This document shows positions 7,778 to 13,924 of a stretch of 13,924 nucleotides of DNA, one piece after another; positions within the stretch are counted from its first letter, which is position 1, and each line of letters starts with the position of its first letter. The DNA comes from Planctomycetaceae bacterium (lineage in GTDB: Bacteria > Planctomycetota > Planctomycetia > Pirellulales > Thermoguttaceae). Below the pieces are notes generated by a model. That model searched no databases, had not been told where the DNA came from, and saw only the letters and a list, made by a program, of their open reading frames with translations. The DNA lies in NCBI GenBank assembly GCA_003532715.1, contig DOEZ01000150.1, positions 4,082-18,005 on the forward strand, in the 5' to 3' direction. Both the position numbers and the translations under genes were made by a program.

Positions 7778-9121
7778 CTATTCCGCCGAAACAGGGTCTC
7801 CCCCGTCTTCCTGGCCACTGCCCGCATCCTCGGGTTTCTTGTCTTCCGGCTTCGCCGGGGGACCGTAACCCTCGTCCGACCGGTTGTCACCAAACTCTCC
7901 TCCGTCGTCGATCCCGTTCTGGCCGACCGAATAGACCAGCCAACCGTCCGGCACTCGCTTGACAATCACCGGCTTGCCCGTGAACGGGTCGAGCGTCGCC
8001 TCGCGGGGCAGTCCAAGGTCCGACAGATCGGCCGCCGGCGGCTCGTCGGGATTCTCGCGCCGCTGCAGGGCGTTGAGAACGCGGATGACGTTGAGTAACG
8101 ATTGGCCGCGCCGCGCCGCGAGGCGAGTGGCTTCGATCGCTGGATTGAGAAGCACGCCCCATATGTCGGTCGGCTCGGGTGCTTCCACCATTGCTCGCGC
8201 CTCGGATGAATCCGCTGCCTTTGAATCCACAAGATACCATTCGAGCAGCCCAAGGTAATTCAGCTTCGCCCGATTGTAATACGCCCTGGCAAACCAAGTG
8301 TTTTCGCCGGGCATCGTCCGAAAGAACGCAAAGCCGAACGGGCGCTCGGTTCGAAGTGCCTGGCGATACGCTTCATTGATATCGTGCTTGGCAAGCTCGT
8401 CCTCTAATTCCCGACTCACTTCATCTGAGATCGCCCCGGCTTGCAGCACCTCGTTCAACGACTCCATCGCATGACCCCGACATGCGATCGCCACGAGGAA
8501 AGAGACCATGCATGGCTCGCGGTCGAAATGGCGGGTGAGCTTCAACAGCGAGACGGCGCTTCGGGCCGCCTCGTCGTGCTTGCCGTCGGCAAGGAGCAAC
8601 CTGCATCGATAGGAACCTAGCAGGCGAGCGACGGATCGGTTGTCTCCGGCACGCGACATGACCGTTTCGAGAGCGACTTGGGGATCGTCCGCGCCGCCGG
8701 GATCAAGCGGTTCGCTGATCCCATACTCCGGGCATTCGGCCGCCTGCTCCAAGAGTGGAACCACTTCGGGATAGGCCGCCAATGCCGATCGCATGGCCTC
8801 CAACACGGCCGGGCTTTGCCGGTCGGAGTCGGAATCGGCTCGCTCGGCTTTCACGATCTCCTGCTCAATTGCCCGAAGATCGTCCCTCGCACGCCGCAAG
8901 TACGTGGCCGCGTTTTGCTCCGGCGGGATCGGCTCGGGTTCAAGATCGGCCAGCGAGACCGGGTCGCCCGCCGCGCGGATTTTCGCCAACTCGCTGTCAA
9001 GCTGTGTACCGGTGATCCAGACCGCCAGGGCATTGCCAACCAGAATGATCGCCAGAAGGCTCCCGAAGACGATGAACGTCCACTTCAGGATCCTTCTGCC
9101 GCGTTTCTTTTCCGAAGACAT
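7778..9121 (-). CDS. Membrane-anchored protein with helical domain and pseudopilin (GspG)-like tail
   Basis: 447 residues: a basic N-terminus and one membrane helix (about 13-36, ILKWTFIVFGSLLAIILVGNALAVW), then a large, mostly helical domain with TPR-like stretches (LLLADGKHDEAARSAVSLLKL, 175-195), then a C-terminal module LDPFTGKPVIVKRVPDGWLVYSVGQNGIDDGG (377-408) and an acidic Pro/Lys-rich end. The module matches the 'DP(W/F)G.P..Y......YS.G.DG..GG' pattern at the end of type II secretion major pseudopilins (GspG), where it forms a calcium site. It lacks the prepilin N-terminus, so it is not itself a pseudopilin. Its AAGGAG site (9129-9134) and first 125 nt lie inside the upstream gene, which suggests translational coupling. 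The protein at 10807-12153 is a paralogue. The function is unknown; the operon context suggests an envelope-stress or sigma-controlled role. Confidence 0.8.
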   Translation of the reverse strand: MSSEKKRGRRILKWTFIVFGSLLAIILVGNALAVWITGTQLDSELAKIRAAGDPVSLADLEPEPIPPEQNAATYLRRARDDLRAIEQEIVKAERADSDSDRQSPAVLEAMRSALAAYPEVVPLLEQAAECPEYGISEPLDPGGADDPQVALETVMSRAGDNRSVARLLGSYRCRLLLADGKHDEAARSAVSLLKLTRHFDREPCMVSFLVAIACRGHAMESLNEVLQAGAISDEVSRELEDELAKHDINEAYRQALRTERPFGFAFFRTMPGENTWFARAYYNRAKLNYLGLLEWYLVDSKAADSSEARAMVEAPEPTDIWGVLLNPAIEATRLAARRGQSLLNVIRVLNALQRRENPDEPPAADLSDLGLPREATLDPFTGKPVIVKRVPDGWLVYSVGQNGIDDGGEFGDNRSDEGYGPPAKPEDKKPEDAGSGQEDGGDPVSAE

Positions 9122-9593
9122 CGAAAGGCTCCTTGTCCAAGGTTAAACACTGCCCGAGAAGATCGTGGTAACGACGAAACGCCTCTTCATCCCGCGCCCG
9201 ACTGCTCGCCCGGTTGACGACGAACCGGCGGCGGTCCCAAAAATCGCTTTTCTCGAGATCCGTCCGGGCCAGTTCGACCACAAGCTCTTGCGGCGAGAGA
9301 ACCTCGGGCTCGGGCTGGTACGCCGCAAGCCGGCCGTCAGTAATTCGAATCGCCGCGAAGTTCAATCCGACGCCGATCAGCAGCGACGCGGCCACCGTCC
9401 ACGCCAGGCGACTCTCCCACGACATGCGTCGAGACGACGCCGGCGACGCAATCGGTTCCGGTTCTCCGCCGGATTCTCTGCCCGGCTCTTCCGCCAGCAC
9501 GGTCGCCACCCGATCGAGCACGGCGGAGCGCAACTCGGCCCGCGCCCCACGGGGAGTCGCCGCCTTGAGCCGTTTTTCGAGTTCGTCGGTCAT
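8997..9593 (-). CDS. Putative anti-sigma factor, single-pass membrane protein
   Basis: 198 residues. The N-terminal 60 residues are helical and charged (MTDELEKRLKAATPRG, LRSAVLDRVATVLAEE), as expected for a sigma-binding domain. One membrane helix covers about 62-82 (LAWTVAASLLIGVGLNFAAI), and an exterior domain follows. There is no zinc-finger HxxxCxxC motif, so it is not a ZAS-type anti-sigma factor. Its ATG overlaps the sigma stop by 4 nt (ATGA), with a GGGA site just upstream. It should be produced with the sigma factor and hold it at the membrane, but this role is inferred from position and topology alone. The last 41 residues (from 158) are read in another frame over the start of the next gene and look less protein-like (many Gly/Pro/His), so the original end may have been earlier. 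Confidence 0.72.
   Translation of the reverse strand: MTDELEKRLKAATPRGARAELRSAVLDRVATVLAEEPGRESGGEPEPIASPASSRRMSWESRLAWTVAASLLIGVGLNFAAIRITDGRLAAYQPEPEVLSPQELVVELARTDLEKSDFWDRRRFVVNRASSRARDEEAFRRYHDLLGQCLTLDKEPFDVFGKETRQKDPEVDVHRLREPSGDHSGWQCPGGLDHRYTA
9129..9134 (-). promoter_or_regulatory. Internal Shine-Dalgarno site inside the anti-sigma gene
   Basis: AAGGAG on the minus strand, 7 nt before the ATG ending at 9121. It sits within the coding region of the preceding gene and supports the overlapping start. Confidence 0.7.
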
Positions 9594-10117
9594 GGCAGTT
9601 CCCTTTGCATCACGACGCGAAGCCGCGCCAGCGCCGTGCGATAGCGCGAAGCAACCGTCCCCTGGGGCAGTTCGAGCACCAGGGCGATTTGGGCGAAGGT
9701 CAGTTCGGCGTAGGTCTTCAACTCGATCACCTCGCGATGTTCGTCGTCGAGTCGCGTCAGCCCGGCGGCTATCTTCTCGCCAACGTCGTCGGGCCGAGCC
9801 GGATCGGCCGAGGCGACAAACAGGTCGTCGGCCGACAGGCTCGTTTCGCGGGCTTGACGACGCGACCGCCGCTCGGCGAAGCGTCGGGCTTCGTTCCGAG
9901 CGATCTGAAACACGTAACCGGTCAGGTTTTCGACCTCGTCGAGCTTTCGACGATGCCGAGCCAGACGGGCGAACGTCTCTTGCAGCGCGTCGTCGGCGTC
10001 GGTTCGCGAGCCAAGCAAGGCGACCAGGTAGTGGTGCAGCCGGTCGGCCAGCGCATCGTAGAGCCGGGCAAAAGCGTCATGCTCGCCGGCCGCCAACCTG
10101 CTGACCAATTCGTCCAT
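9590..10117 (-). CDS. ECF-type RNA polymerase sigma factor
   Basis: The 175-residue length is typical of ECF sigma factors, which direct RNA polymerase to stress or envelope promoters. Region 2 spans about 10-80 (DAFARLYDALADRLHHYLVALLG, DADDALQETFARLARHR, VENLTGYVFQIARNEARRF). Region 4 spans about 116-168 (LTRLDDEHREVIELKTYAELTFAQIALVLELPQGTVASRYRTALARLR), with the helix-turn-helix at 138-163. Regions 1 and 3 are absent, as in this class. The ATG has GGGAG 5 nt upstream. The gene leads a three-gene operon and ends in a 4-nt overlap with the membrane-anchored putative anti-sigma gene. Autoregulation is usual for this class, but no promoter motif could be established. Confidence 0.93.
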   Translation of the reverse strand: MDELVSRLAAGEHDAFARLYDALADRLHHYLVALLGSRTDADDALQETFARLARHRRKLDEVENLTGYVFQIARNEARRFAERRSRRQARETSLSADDLFVASADPARPDDVGEKIAAGLTRLDDEHREVIELKTYAELTFAQIALVLELPQGTVASRYRTALARLRVVMQRELP

Positions 10118-10470
10118 GTCGTCTCCCGGGCGTCGTCTACCGAAAGAATAGACCCGCCGCGAGGATTGATTTATTGGGAAAAACGTGACCGGCGGAACAA
10201 ATTTCGCGGCCGACCGCCCGATTCGGCGCGAGCCGCCGCGCCCGTCGCCGGGCTATTCTACCAGGGCACGCCCGGTGGCCGAAACGGCTGGAACGCAATC
10301 CCCGGGGAATCGGCTGCTAAGGCCGCCTGCCCACCACACGGCCGACCGTGCCCCGAAGAAAACCCCGTTTCGCCAGCCGACTCGCCGCGACTGGACGATT
10401 TGGGCCGGATTTGCGACAATCGAGCCTTGCGGCCGTCTCCGGTCACGAAAACGGGAGCGGGCCGCGACGG
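10118..10470. other. Gene-free upstream region of the sigma operon
   Basis: About 350 bp of unique sequence between the sigma start and repeat copy B, with no supportable gene. A minus-strand stretch with T-run then AATAAATC (roughly 10168-10184) is a possible promoter region for the sigma operon, but I cannot assign -35 and -10 boxes. Confidence 0.45.
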
Positions 10471-10771
10471 TTCGGAAAAAGGGGGAAGGGGAAAAATGGA
10501 AAAGAGAACGGAAATTTGGATGAACACGGATTTGGGGTGGGTGGATTCAGTAATTCACCGCCGAGATGCGGAGACGCCGAGGGAGGAGAACGCGAAAGAG
10601 ACAGAACCGAACCCCGAGCGTAAGCGAGCGGGCTTTGCGTTTCGGGAAAGGGGATAAGGAGATAGGGGCCGAACGAAAAAAACTGCCAGAGGATCAAGGA
10701 ACACTGATTGTCACTAATCTTCGCTGATCTTCTTCCTTTCATCAGCGTCGATTAGTGTCGATTAGTGTTCC
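10471..10771 (+). repeat. Mosaic intergenic repeat, copy B
   Basis: Modules in order: G/A-rich tract and GAACACGGA motif (10471-10530); CCGCCGAGATGCGGAGACGC module (10553-10590); AACCGAACCCCGAGCGTAAG module with GCGAGCGGGCTTT (10605-10636); a linker ending in GGATCAA; and a long hairpin (10698-10771). Positions 10553-10728 match 12168-12343 without a gap (about 95 percent by hand, 9 differences in 176). The hairpin ends 24 nt before the Shine-Dalgarno of the 10807 gene, so the copy probably contributes to its 5' leader. Confidence 0.88.
10698..10771 (+). repeat. Long hairpin module, copy 1
   Basis: Arm 10698-10728 pairs with arm 10741-10771 around a 12-nt loop; 25 of 31 positions are complementary and most others can be G-U pairs in RNA. 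Homologous hairpins occur at 12313-12386 and 13785-13857. Confidence 0.8.
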
Positions 10772-10806
10772 CCATTGCCACAAACATAAACTGACGAGGC
10801 TTTTCG

Positions 10807-12153
10807 ATGAAACGTTGGGCATGGTTGCTCTTCGCCGTCCCGGCGGTGCTGGGGTCGATCGTGTTTGTCCTGGTGTTGGTCGTGGTGCTTGTGTTGGGCC
10901 GCGACGGCGACCCGCCCGACACGGCCGATCTGGCGGTTGAGCGGGCTGAAGTCGCCGACGCGGACAATGCCTACACGCATTTCGTGGTCGCGGCGGCCGC
11001 GATCGACTGGCCGAAGGATGGTAAGCTACTTCGAGCGATTCTCGACGGCGAGAAGCGCGACCCCGAATACGTGGCCGAGTTTCTTGCCCGGAATGAAAAG
11101 GTATTTCCCCTGATCGAGCGAGGCCTCCCATGCGACATCTGCCAGTTGCCCGAGGTGCATGGGATCGACGACGACCATGAACCCGTGTACAAATGTCGGT
11201 CGCTTGGTGACCTGCTGTCGTTGAAGTCACGCCAGCACCGAGCGGCGGGCCAATTTGCCGAAGCCGCCGAGACATGCGTTCAGTTGATCCGGCTGGGAAC
11301 CCTGATTCAAGCGAATCCCGAGGACTTGATACACTTTCTGGTTGGGAACGGAATCCTGGGAATGGGCTTGGACGAAGCGAGGCGACTGGCTGCCACCCAA
11401 GACCTGTCCGCCGATGAGTTGGCAACTCTGTCCGGACACCTGGCCCGGATCGAGTCGCCCGAGCCTGCCTTGGTGCGCGCATTCAAGAAGGAGTATAAGA
11501 TCACGTCAAACACAATCGACGATATTCGAGACGGGAAGATTGGAGAAGAGTGTGTGCGGGGGGCTCGCCGGATGTACCACTTCCAACCCAACGAGACAAG
11601 GCGCATTGCCGCGGAGTTGTATCGAAAGTTCATCGCGAACGCATTGAAAACTCGCGCTCAAATGGAGCCCATCGATTTGGATGAGCTTGTTGGTCATGAA
11701 CGCGGCAAGGCGGCGTTCATGCTGAGTCCGAACCAAGTAGGAAGGATCTTTCTTGACCTGTTACTGCCCAGCCACCACGCTTTGCTCCAGGCCAAGTGCC
11801 GTGGGCAGGGCGAATTGGCCGCAACGCGACTGATCGTCGCTTGTCGGCGCTACGAAATCGACCACGGCGAATTGCCGCCCACGCTCGACGCGCTGGTGCC
11901 CGAGTATCTCGACGCCGTGCCCATCGACCCGTTCGACGGTAAACCGTTTCGCTACGTGCGCGAGAAGGCCATCGTCTATTCGGTCGATAAGGACTTGGTC
12001 GATTCAGGCGGATCGGAGAAGTCAACCGGCCCGGAGGATTCCGAGGAAGAACGTGGACCTCTCTGGGCGACCGACGACGCCGTCTTCTACATCCACGGCC
12101 GACCGGAAAAGCCCGAGCCTAGCGATAGCGAAAAAGATGAAACTGAACCCTGA
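10807..12153 (+). CDS. Membrane-anchored protein with helical domain and pseudopilin (GspG)-like tail, paralogue
   Basis: 448 residues. A membrane helix (about 5-30, very Val/Leu-rich) is followed by a helical domain (about 40-330) that includes RQHRAAGQFAEAAETCVQLIRLG (142-164). A GspG-like module (about 338-402) then contains ATRLIVACRRYEIDHGELPP (339-358), LVPEYLDAVPIDPFDGKPFRY (363-383) and VYSVDKDLVDSGG (390-402). The tail is acidic. It can be aligned along its length with the 7778-9121 product (shared DxNA, PL(L/I)E, LL..G.(H/F).EAA, FLV, IS/LS-x-E, DPF.GKP, YSV..., D.GG), so the two are paralogues. GAGG (10796-10799) lies 7 nt before the ATG. The gene is flanked by 176-bp direct repeats. 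The stop at 12151 falls in a sequence (CTGAACCCTGAG) similar to the GAACCCCGAG repeat module, so the 3' end may have been shaped by repeat insertion. Function unknown. Confidence 0.8.
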   Translation: MKRWAWLLFAVPAVLGSIVFVLVLVVVLVLGRDGDPPDTADLAVERAEVADADNAYTHFVVAAAAIDWPKDGKLLRAILDGEKRDPEYVAEFLARNEKVFPLIERGLPCDICQLPEVHGIDDDHEPVYKCRSLGDLLSLKSRQHRAAGQFAEAAETCVQLIRLGTLIQANPEDLIHFLVGNGILGMGLDEARRLAATQDLSADELATLSGHLARIESPEPALVRAFKKEYKITSNTIDDIRDGKIGEECVRGARRMYHFQPNETRRIAAELYRKFIANALKTRAQMEPIDLDELVGHERGKAAFMLSPNQVGRIFLDLLLPSHHALLQAKCRGQGELAATRLIVACRRYEIDHGELPPTLDALVPEYLDAVPIDPFDGKPFRYVREKAIVYSVDKDLVDSGGSEKSTGPEDSEEERGPLWATDDAVFYIHGRPEKPEPSDSEKDETEP

Positions 12154-12167
12154 GTGCGAGGCCATCG

Positions 12168-12490
12168 ATTCACCGCCGAGACGCCCAGACGCCGAGGGAG
12201 GAGAACGCGAAGAAGACAGAACCGAACCCCGAGCGTAAGCGAGCGGGCTTTGAGTTTCGGGAAAGGGGATAAGGAGATAGGGGCCGAACGAAAAAAATTG
12301 CCAGAGGATCAAGGAACACTGATTGCCGCTAATCTTCGCTGATCTTCTACAATTCATTAGCGTCGATCAGCGTCAATTAGTGTTCCCGATCAACAAGAAG
12401 TTGAGCCAACCATTCACAAATCAGCGTTTGTCCATGTTCATTCGTGTTTCCGTCCTCTTTTCCATTCCCCCTCTTTCCCCTTTTTCCGAA
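12168..12490 (+). repeat. Mosaic intergenic repeat, copy C
   Basis: Begins 15 bp after the upstream stop. CCGCCGAGACGCCCAGACGC module, AACCGAACCCCGAGCGTAAG module, and hairpin (12313-12386) follow the order of copy B. After the hairpin come an AAGAAGTTGAGCCAACC segment and a CAGCG/CATGTTCATTCG segment, both shared in part with copy D, then an inverted C/T-rich tract (12450-12490), the complement of the G/A tract that opens copy B. The remaining 40 bp to the GTG at 12531 are unique. Confidence 0.88.
12313..12386 (+). repeat. Long hairpin module, copy 2
   Basis: Arms 12313-12343 and 12356-12386 around a 12-nt loop. Stem position 16 is G-C here (12328 with 12371) but A-T in the other two copies, a change that keeps the pair. 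Confidence 0.8.
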
Positions 12491-12530
12491 ACGTAGACAC
12501 GAAAGACCAGCCGAGAAGAACAGAGCGCCC

Positions 12531-13628
12531 GTGAAACGCATCCTCCACATCATTCCAACGCTTGACCGAGCCGGGGCCGAGAAGCAGATGACGCTTCTGG
12601 CCGACCGGCTGCCGCGCGATGAGTTCGACGTCCACGTTTGCGCGCTCACGCACGGCGGGCCGTTGGCGGCCGACCTCGAAGCGGCCCGAATCCCAACGAC
12701 CGTCATCGGCAAGCGATGGAAGCTCGACCCGCGATCGTATTGGCGGCTGAAACGCCACGTCGCCGCGTTGAAACCCGACTTGATCCACACGTGGATTTTC
12801 GCGGCCGACGCCTACGGCCGGGCGGCCGGACTGGCTTGCGGGGTGCGTCATTTCGTCTGCGGCTTGCGATGCGTCGATCCGTGGAAGAGCGGCTGGCAAC
12901 TGGCCGTCGATCGCTACCTGGCCCGGCGAACCTCGCGGCTGGTCGCCAACAGCCCGGGCGTGCGGGCGTTCTATGTCGAAAAGGGACTGCCGGCCGACAA
13001 GATCGAGGTGATTCACAACGGTATCGAGCCGCTGGGGCCGAGCCCGATCGGCCGGGCCGAGCTTCTGGCCGAGTTGGAACTGCCGGCCGACGCACGGCTG
13101 GTCGGCCTCGTCGGGCGTCTCTGGCCGCAGAAGCGAGTAAAGGACGCCATTTGGGCGGCCGATCTGCTCAAGGTGATTCGCGGCGACGTGCATCTGTTGA
13201 TCTTGGGCGACGGCCCGCAGCGCGATCGGCTTCGGCGATACCGCGACCACGTTCTCATCGGCGATAAGGTACACTTCCTCGGCCAGCGCGACGACGCGGC
13301 GCGGATGATCCCCCACTTCGACGTGCTCTGGTCGACCAGCGGCTACGAGGGCCAGTCGAACGCGATCATGGAGGCCATGTCGGCCGGCGTGCCGGTCGTG
13401 GCGACCGACATCCCAGGTACGCGCGACCTGGTCGTGCCCGACGTGACGGGCTGCCTGTTTCCGATCGGCGATCGGGCGTTGCTGGCCAAGCGGACGAACC
13501 AAATCCTCGACAACCCGGACTTGGCCCGACGACTCGGCGACGCAGCCAAGACTCGCATGGCCGACGAGTTCAGTGTCGAACGGATGGTCCATCGCTACGC
13601 CGAGTTGTATCGAGAGATCGTTCGGTAA
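12531..13628 (+). CDS. Family 4 glycosyltransferase (GT-B fold)
   Basis: The 365-residue cytoplasmic or membrane-associated enzyme should transfer a sugar from a nucleotide-sugar to a growing surface glycan; the sugar cannot be told from sequence. N-terminal acceptor domain: VKRILHIIPTLDRAGAEKQM (1-20), a GT4-type 'GGAE' loop with AGAE. C-terminal donor domain: VIHNGIEP (160-167), GLVGRLWPQKRVKDA (192-206), LLILGDGPQRDRL (222-234), and the E-x7-E motif in EGQSNAIMEAMSAGVPVVAT (273-292, E273 and E281). The GTG start is chosen because the ORF's upstream 29 codons are translated repeat (the C/T tract) and the family motif begins at VKRILHI; the ribosome site is weak. It is a single gene here without other capsule or polysaccharide genes, and its stop codon overlaps the start of repeat copy D. 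Confidence 0.9.
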   Translation: MKRILHIIPTLDRAGAEKQMTLLADRLPRDEFDVHVCALTHGGPLAADLEAARIPTTVIGKRWKLDPRSYWRLKRHVAALKPDLIHTWIFAADAYGRAAGLACGVRHFVCGLRCVDPWKSGWQLAVDRYLARRTSRLVANSPGVRAFYVEKGLPADKIEVIHNGIEPLGPSPIGRAELLAELELPADARLVGLVGRLWPQKRVKDAIWAADLLKVIRGDVHLLILGDGPQRDRLRRYRDHVLIGDKVHFLGQRDDAARMIPHFDVLWSTSGYEGQSNAIMEAMSAGVPVVATDIPGTRDLVVPDVTGCLFPIGDRALLAKRTNQILDNPDLARRLGDAAKTRMADEFSVERMVHRYAELYREIVR

Positions 13629-13920
13629 CCGCGGATAAACGCAGATGAAGGATGTGGATAACAAAGCTGAACCCCGAGCGTAAGCGAGCGGGCCTTGAAG
13701 ATTCGGAAAAAGGGGAAAGGGGAGAAAAGGGAAAACACAAGTAATGTGTCAGGGTCCAAAGGACATAGGTCGTCAAAGAATCAAGGAACACTGATTACCA
13801 CTAATTCTCGCTGATCTCTCTTTTTCATTAGCGTCGATCAGTGGAGATTAGTGTTCCCAAGCAAAAAGAAGTAGAGCTAACCGTTCACAAATCTGCGTCC
13901 ATCTGCGTTCATCCGCGGTT
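13627..13920 (+). repeat. Mosaic intergenic repeat, copy D, with inverted ends
   Basis: Ends are AACCGCGGATAAACGCAGAT plus G (13627-13647) and its inverted partner (13900-13920), 20 of 21 matching. Inside: a GATGTGGATAACAAA segment as in copy A, a GAACCCCGAGCGTAAGCGAG module (13670-13693), a G/A tract (13702-13736), unique sequence, then the hairpin (13785-13857), then the GAAGTAGAGCTAACC segment as in copy C. The first two bases are the last two of the glycosyltransferase stop codon. The rest of the window holds no gene. Confidence 0.87.
13785..13857 (+). repeat. Long hairpin module, copy 3
   Basis: Arms 13785-13815 and 13827-13857 around an 11-nt loop. It has the same GGAACACT / AGTGTTCC outer stem as the other two copies. 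Confidence 0.8.
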
Positions 13921-13924
13921 CCAT

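Noticed and set aside
7778..12153. Type II secretion pseudopilins
   Set aside because: The tail resembles GspG, but there is no prepilin leader, and the proteins are about three times too long.
10471..12490. Insertion sequence or integron cassette
   Set aside because: Inverted ends exist but there is no transposase or integrase and no readable target duplication; kept only as a hypothesis in findings.
12438..13664. 408-codon antisense ORF over the glycosyltransferase
   Set aside because: Shadow ORF; the sense strand has the complete GT4 motif set.
13627..13920. CRISPR array
   Set aside because: The repeated units are 10-nt, inverted and degenerate, without equal spacers, and no cas gene is present.

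Overview
The window looks like chromosomal DNA of a Planctomycetota bacterium, probably near Pirellulales. This is inference from content. The DNA is GC-rich, genes are widely spaced with Shine-Dalgarno sites, and an ECF sigma gene is coupled to a one-helix membrane partner. There are two proteins with a membrane anchor, a helical domain and a pseudopilin-like tail, a secreted GH29 fucosidase, and long intergenic blocks of mosaic repeats. No rRNA, tRNA, CRISPR array, transposase or phage gene was seen.

Layout. 98-1471 (-) is bioA (biotin synthesis). 1891-3129 (+) is an exported secretin-like protein with a good promoter candidate. 3305-4639 (+) is a FabF-fold ketoacyl synthase homologue whose active-site Cys and second His are replaced. 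5048-6430 (+) is an exported alpha-L-fucosidase with its own promoter candidate. 6981-7646 (-) is a two-helix membrane protein of unknown function. 10117-7778 (-) is a three-gene operon: ECF sigma factor, membrane-anchored putative anti-sigma partner, and a membrane protein with a GspG-like tail. 10807-12153 (+) is a paralogue of that last protein, pointing the other way. 12531-13628 (+) is a GT4 glycosyltransferase.

Four intergenic regions (about 6684-6970, 10471-10771, 12168-12490, 13627-13920) hold copies of one modular repeat family: a G/A-rich tract, a GAGCGTAAGCGAGCGGGC-type module, a CCGCCGAGACGC-type module, a long hairpin, and 10-nt-periodic CGCAGATG motifs placed as inverted ends. 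Two copies form 176-bp direct repeats (about 95 percent identical by hand) on either side of the 10807-12153 gene, and 60-nt inverted repeats lie outside them.

The genes do not form one pathway. The only clear functional unit is the sigma/anti-sigma/membrane-protein operon, possibly with its paralogue across the divergent gap. The most unusual items are the active-site-degenerate ketoacyl synthase, the paralogous pseudopilin-like membrane proteins, and the repeat architecture around one of them. I do not see a complete new defence or mobile system.
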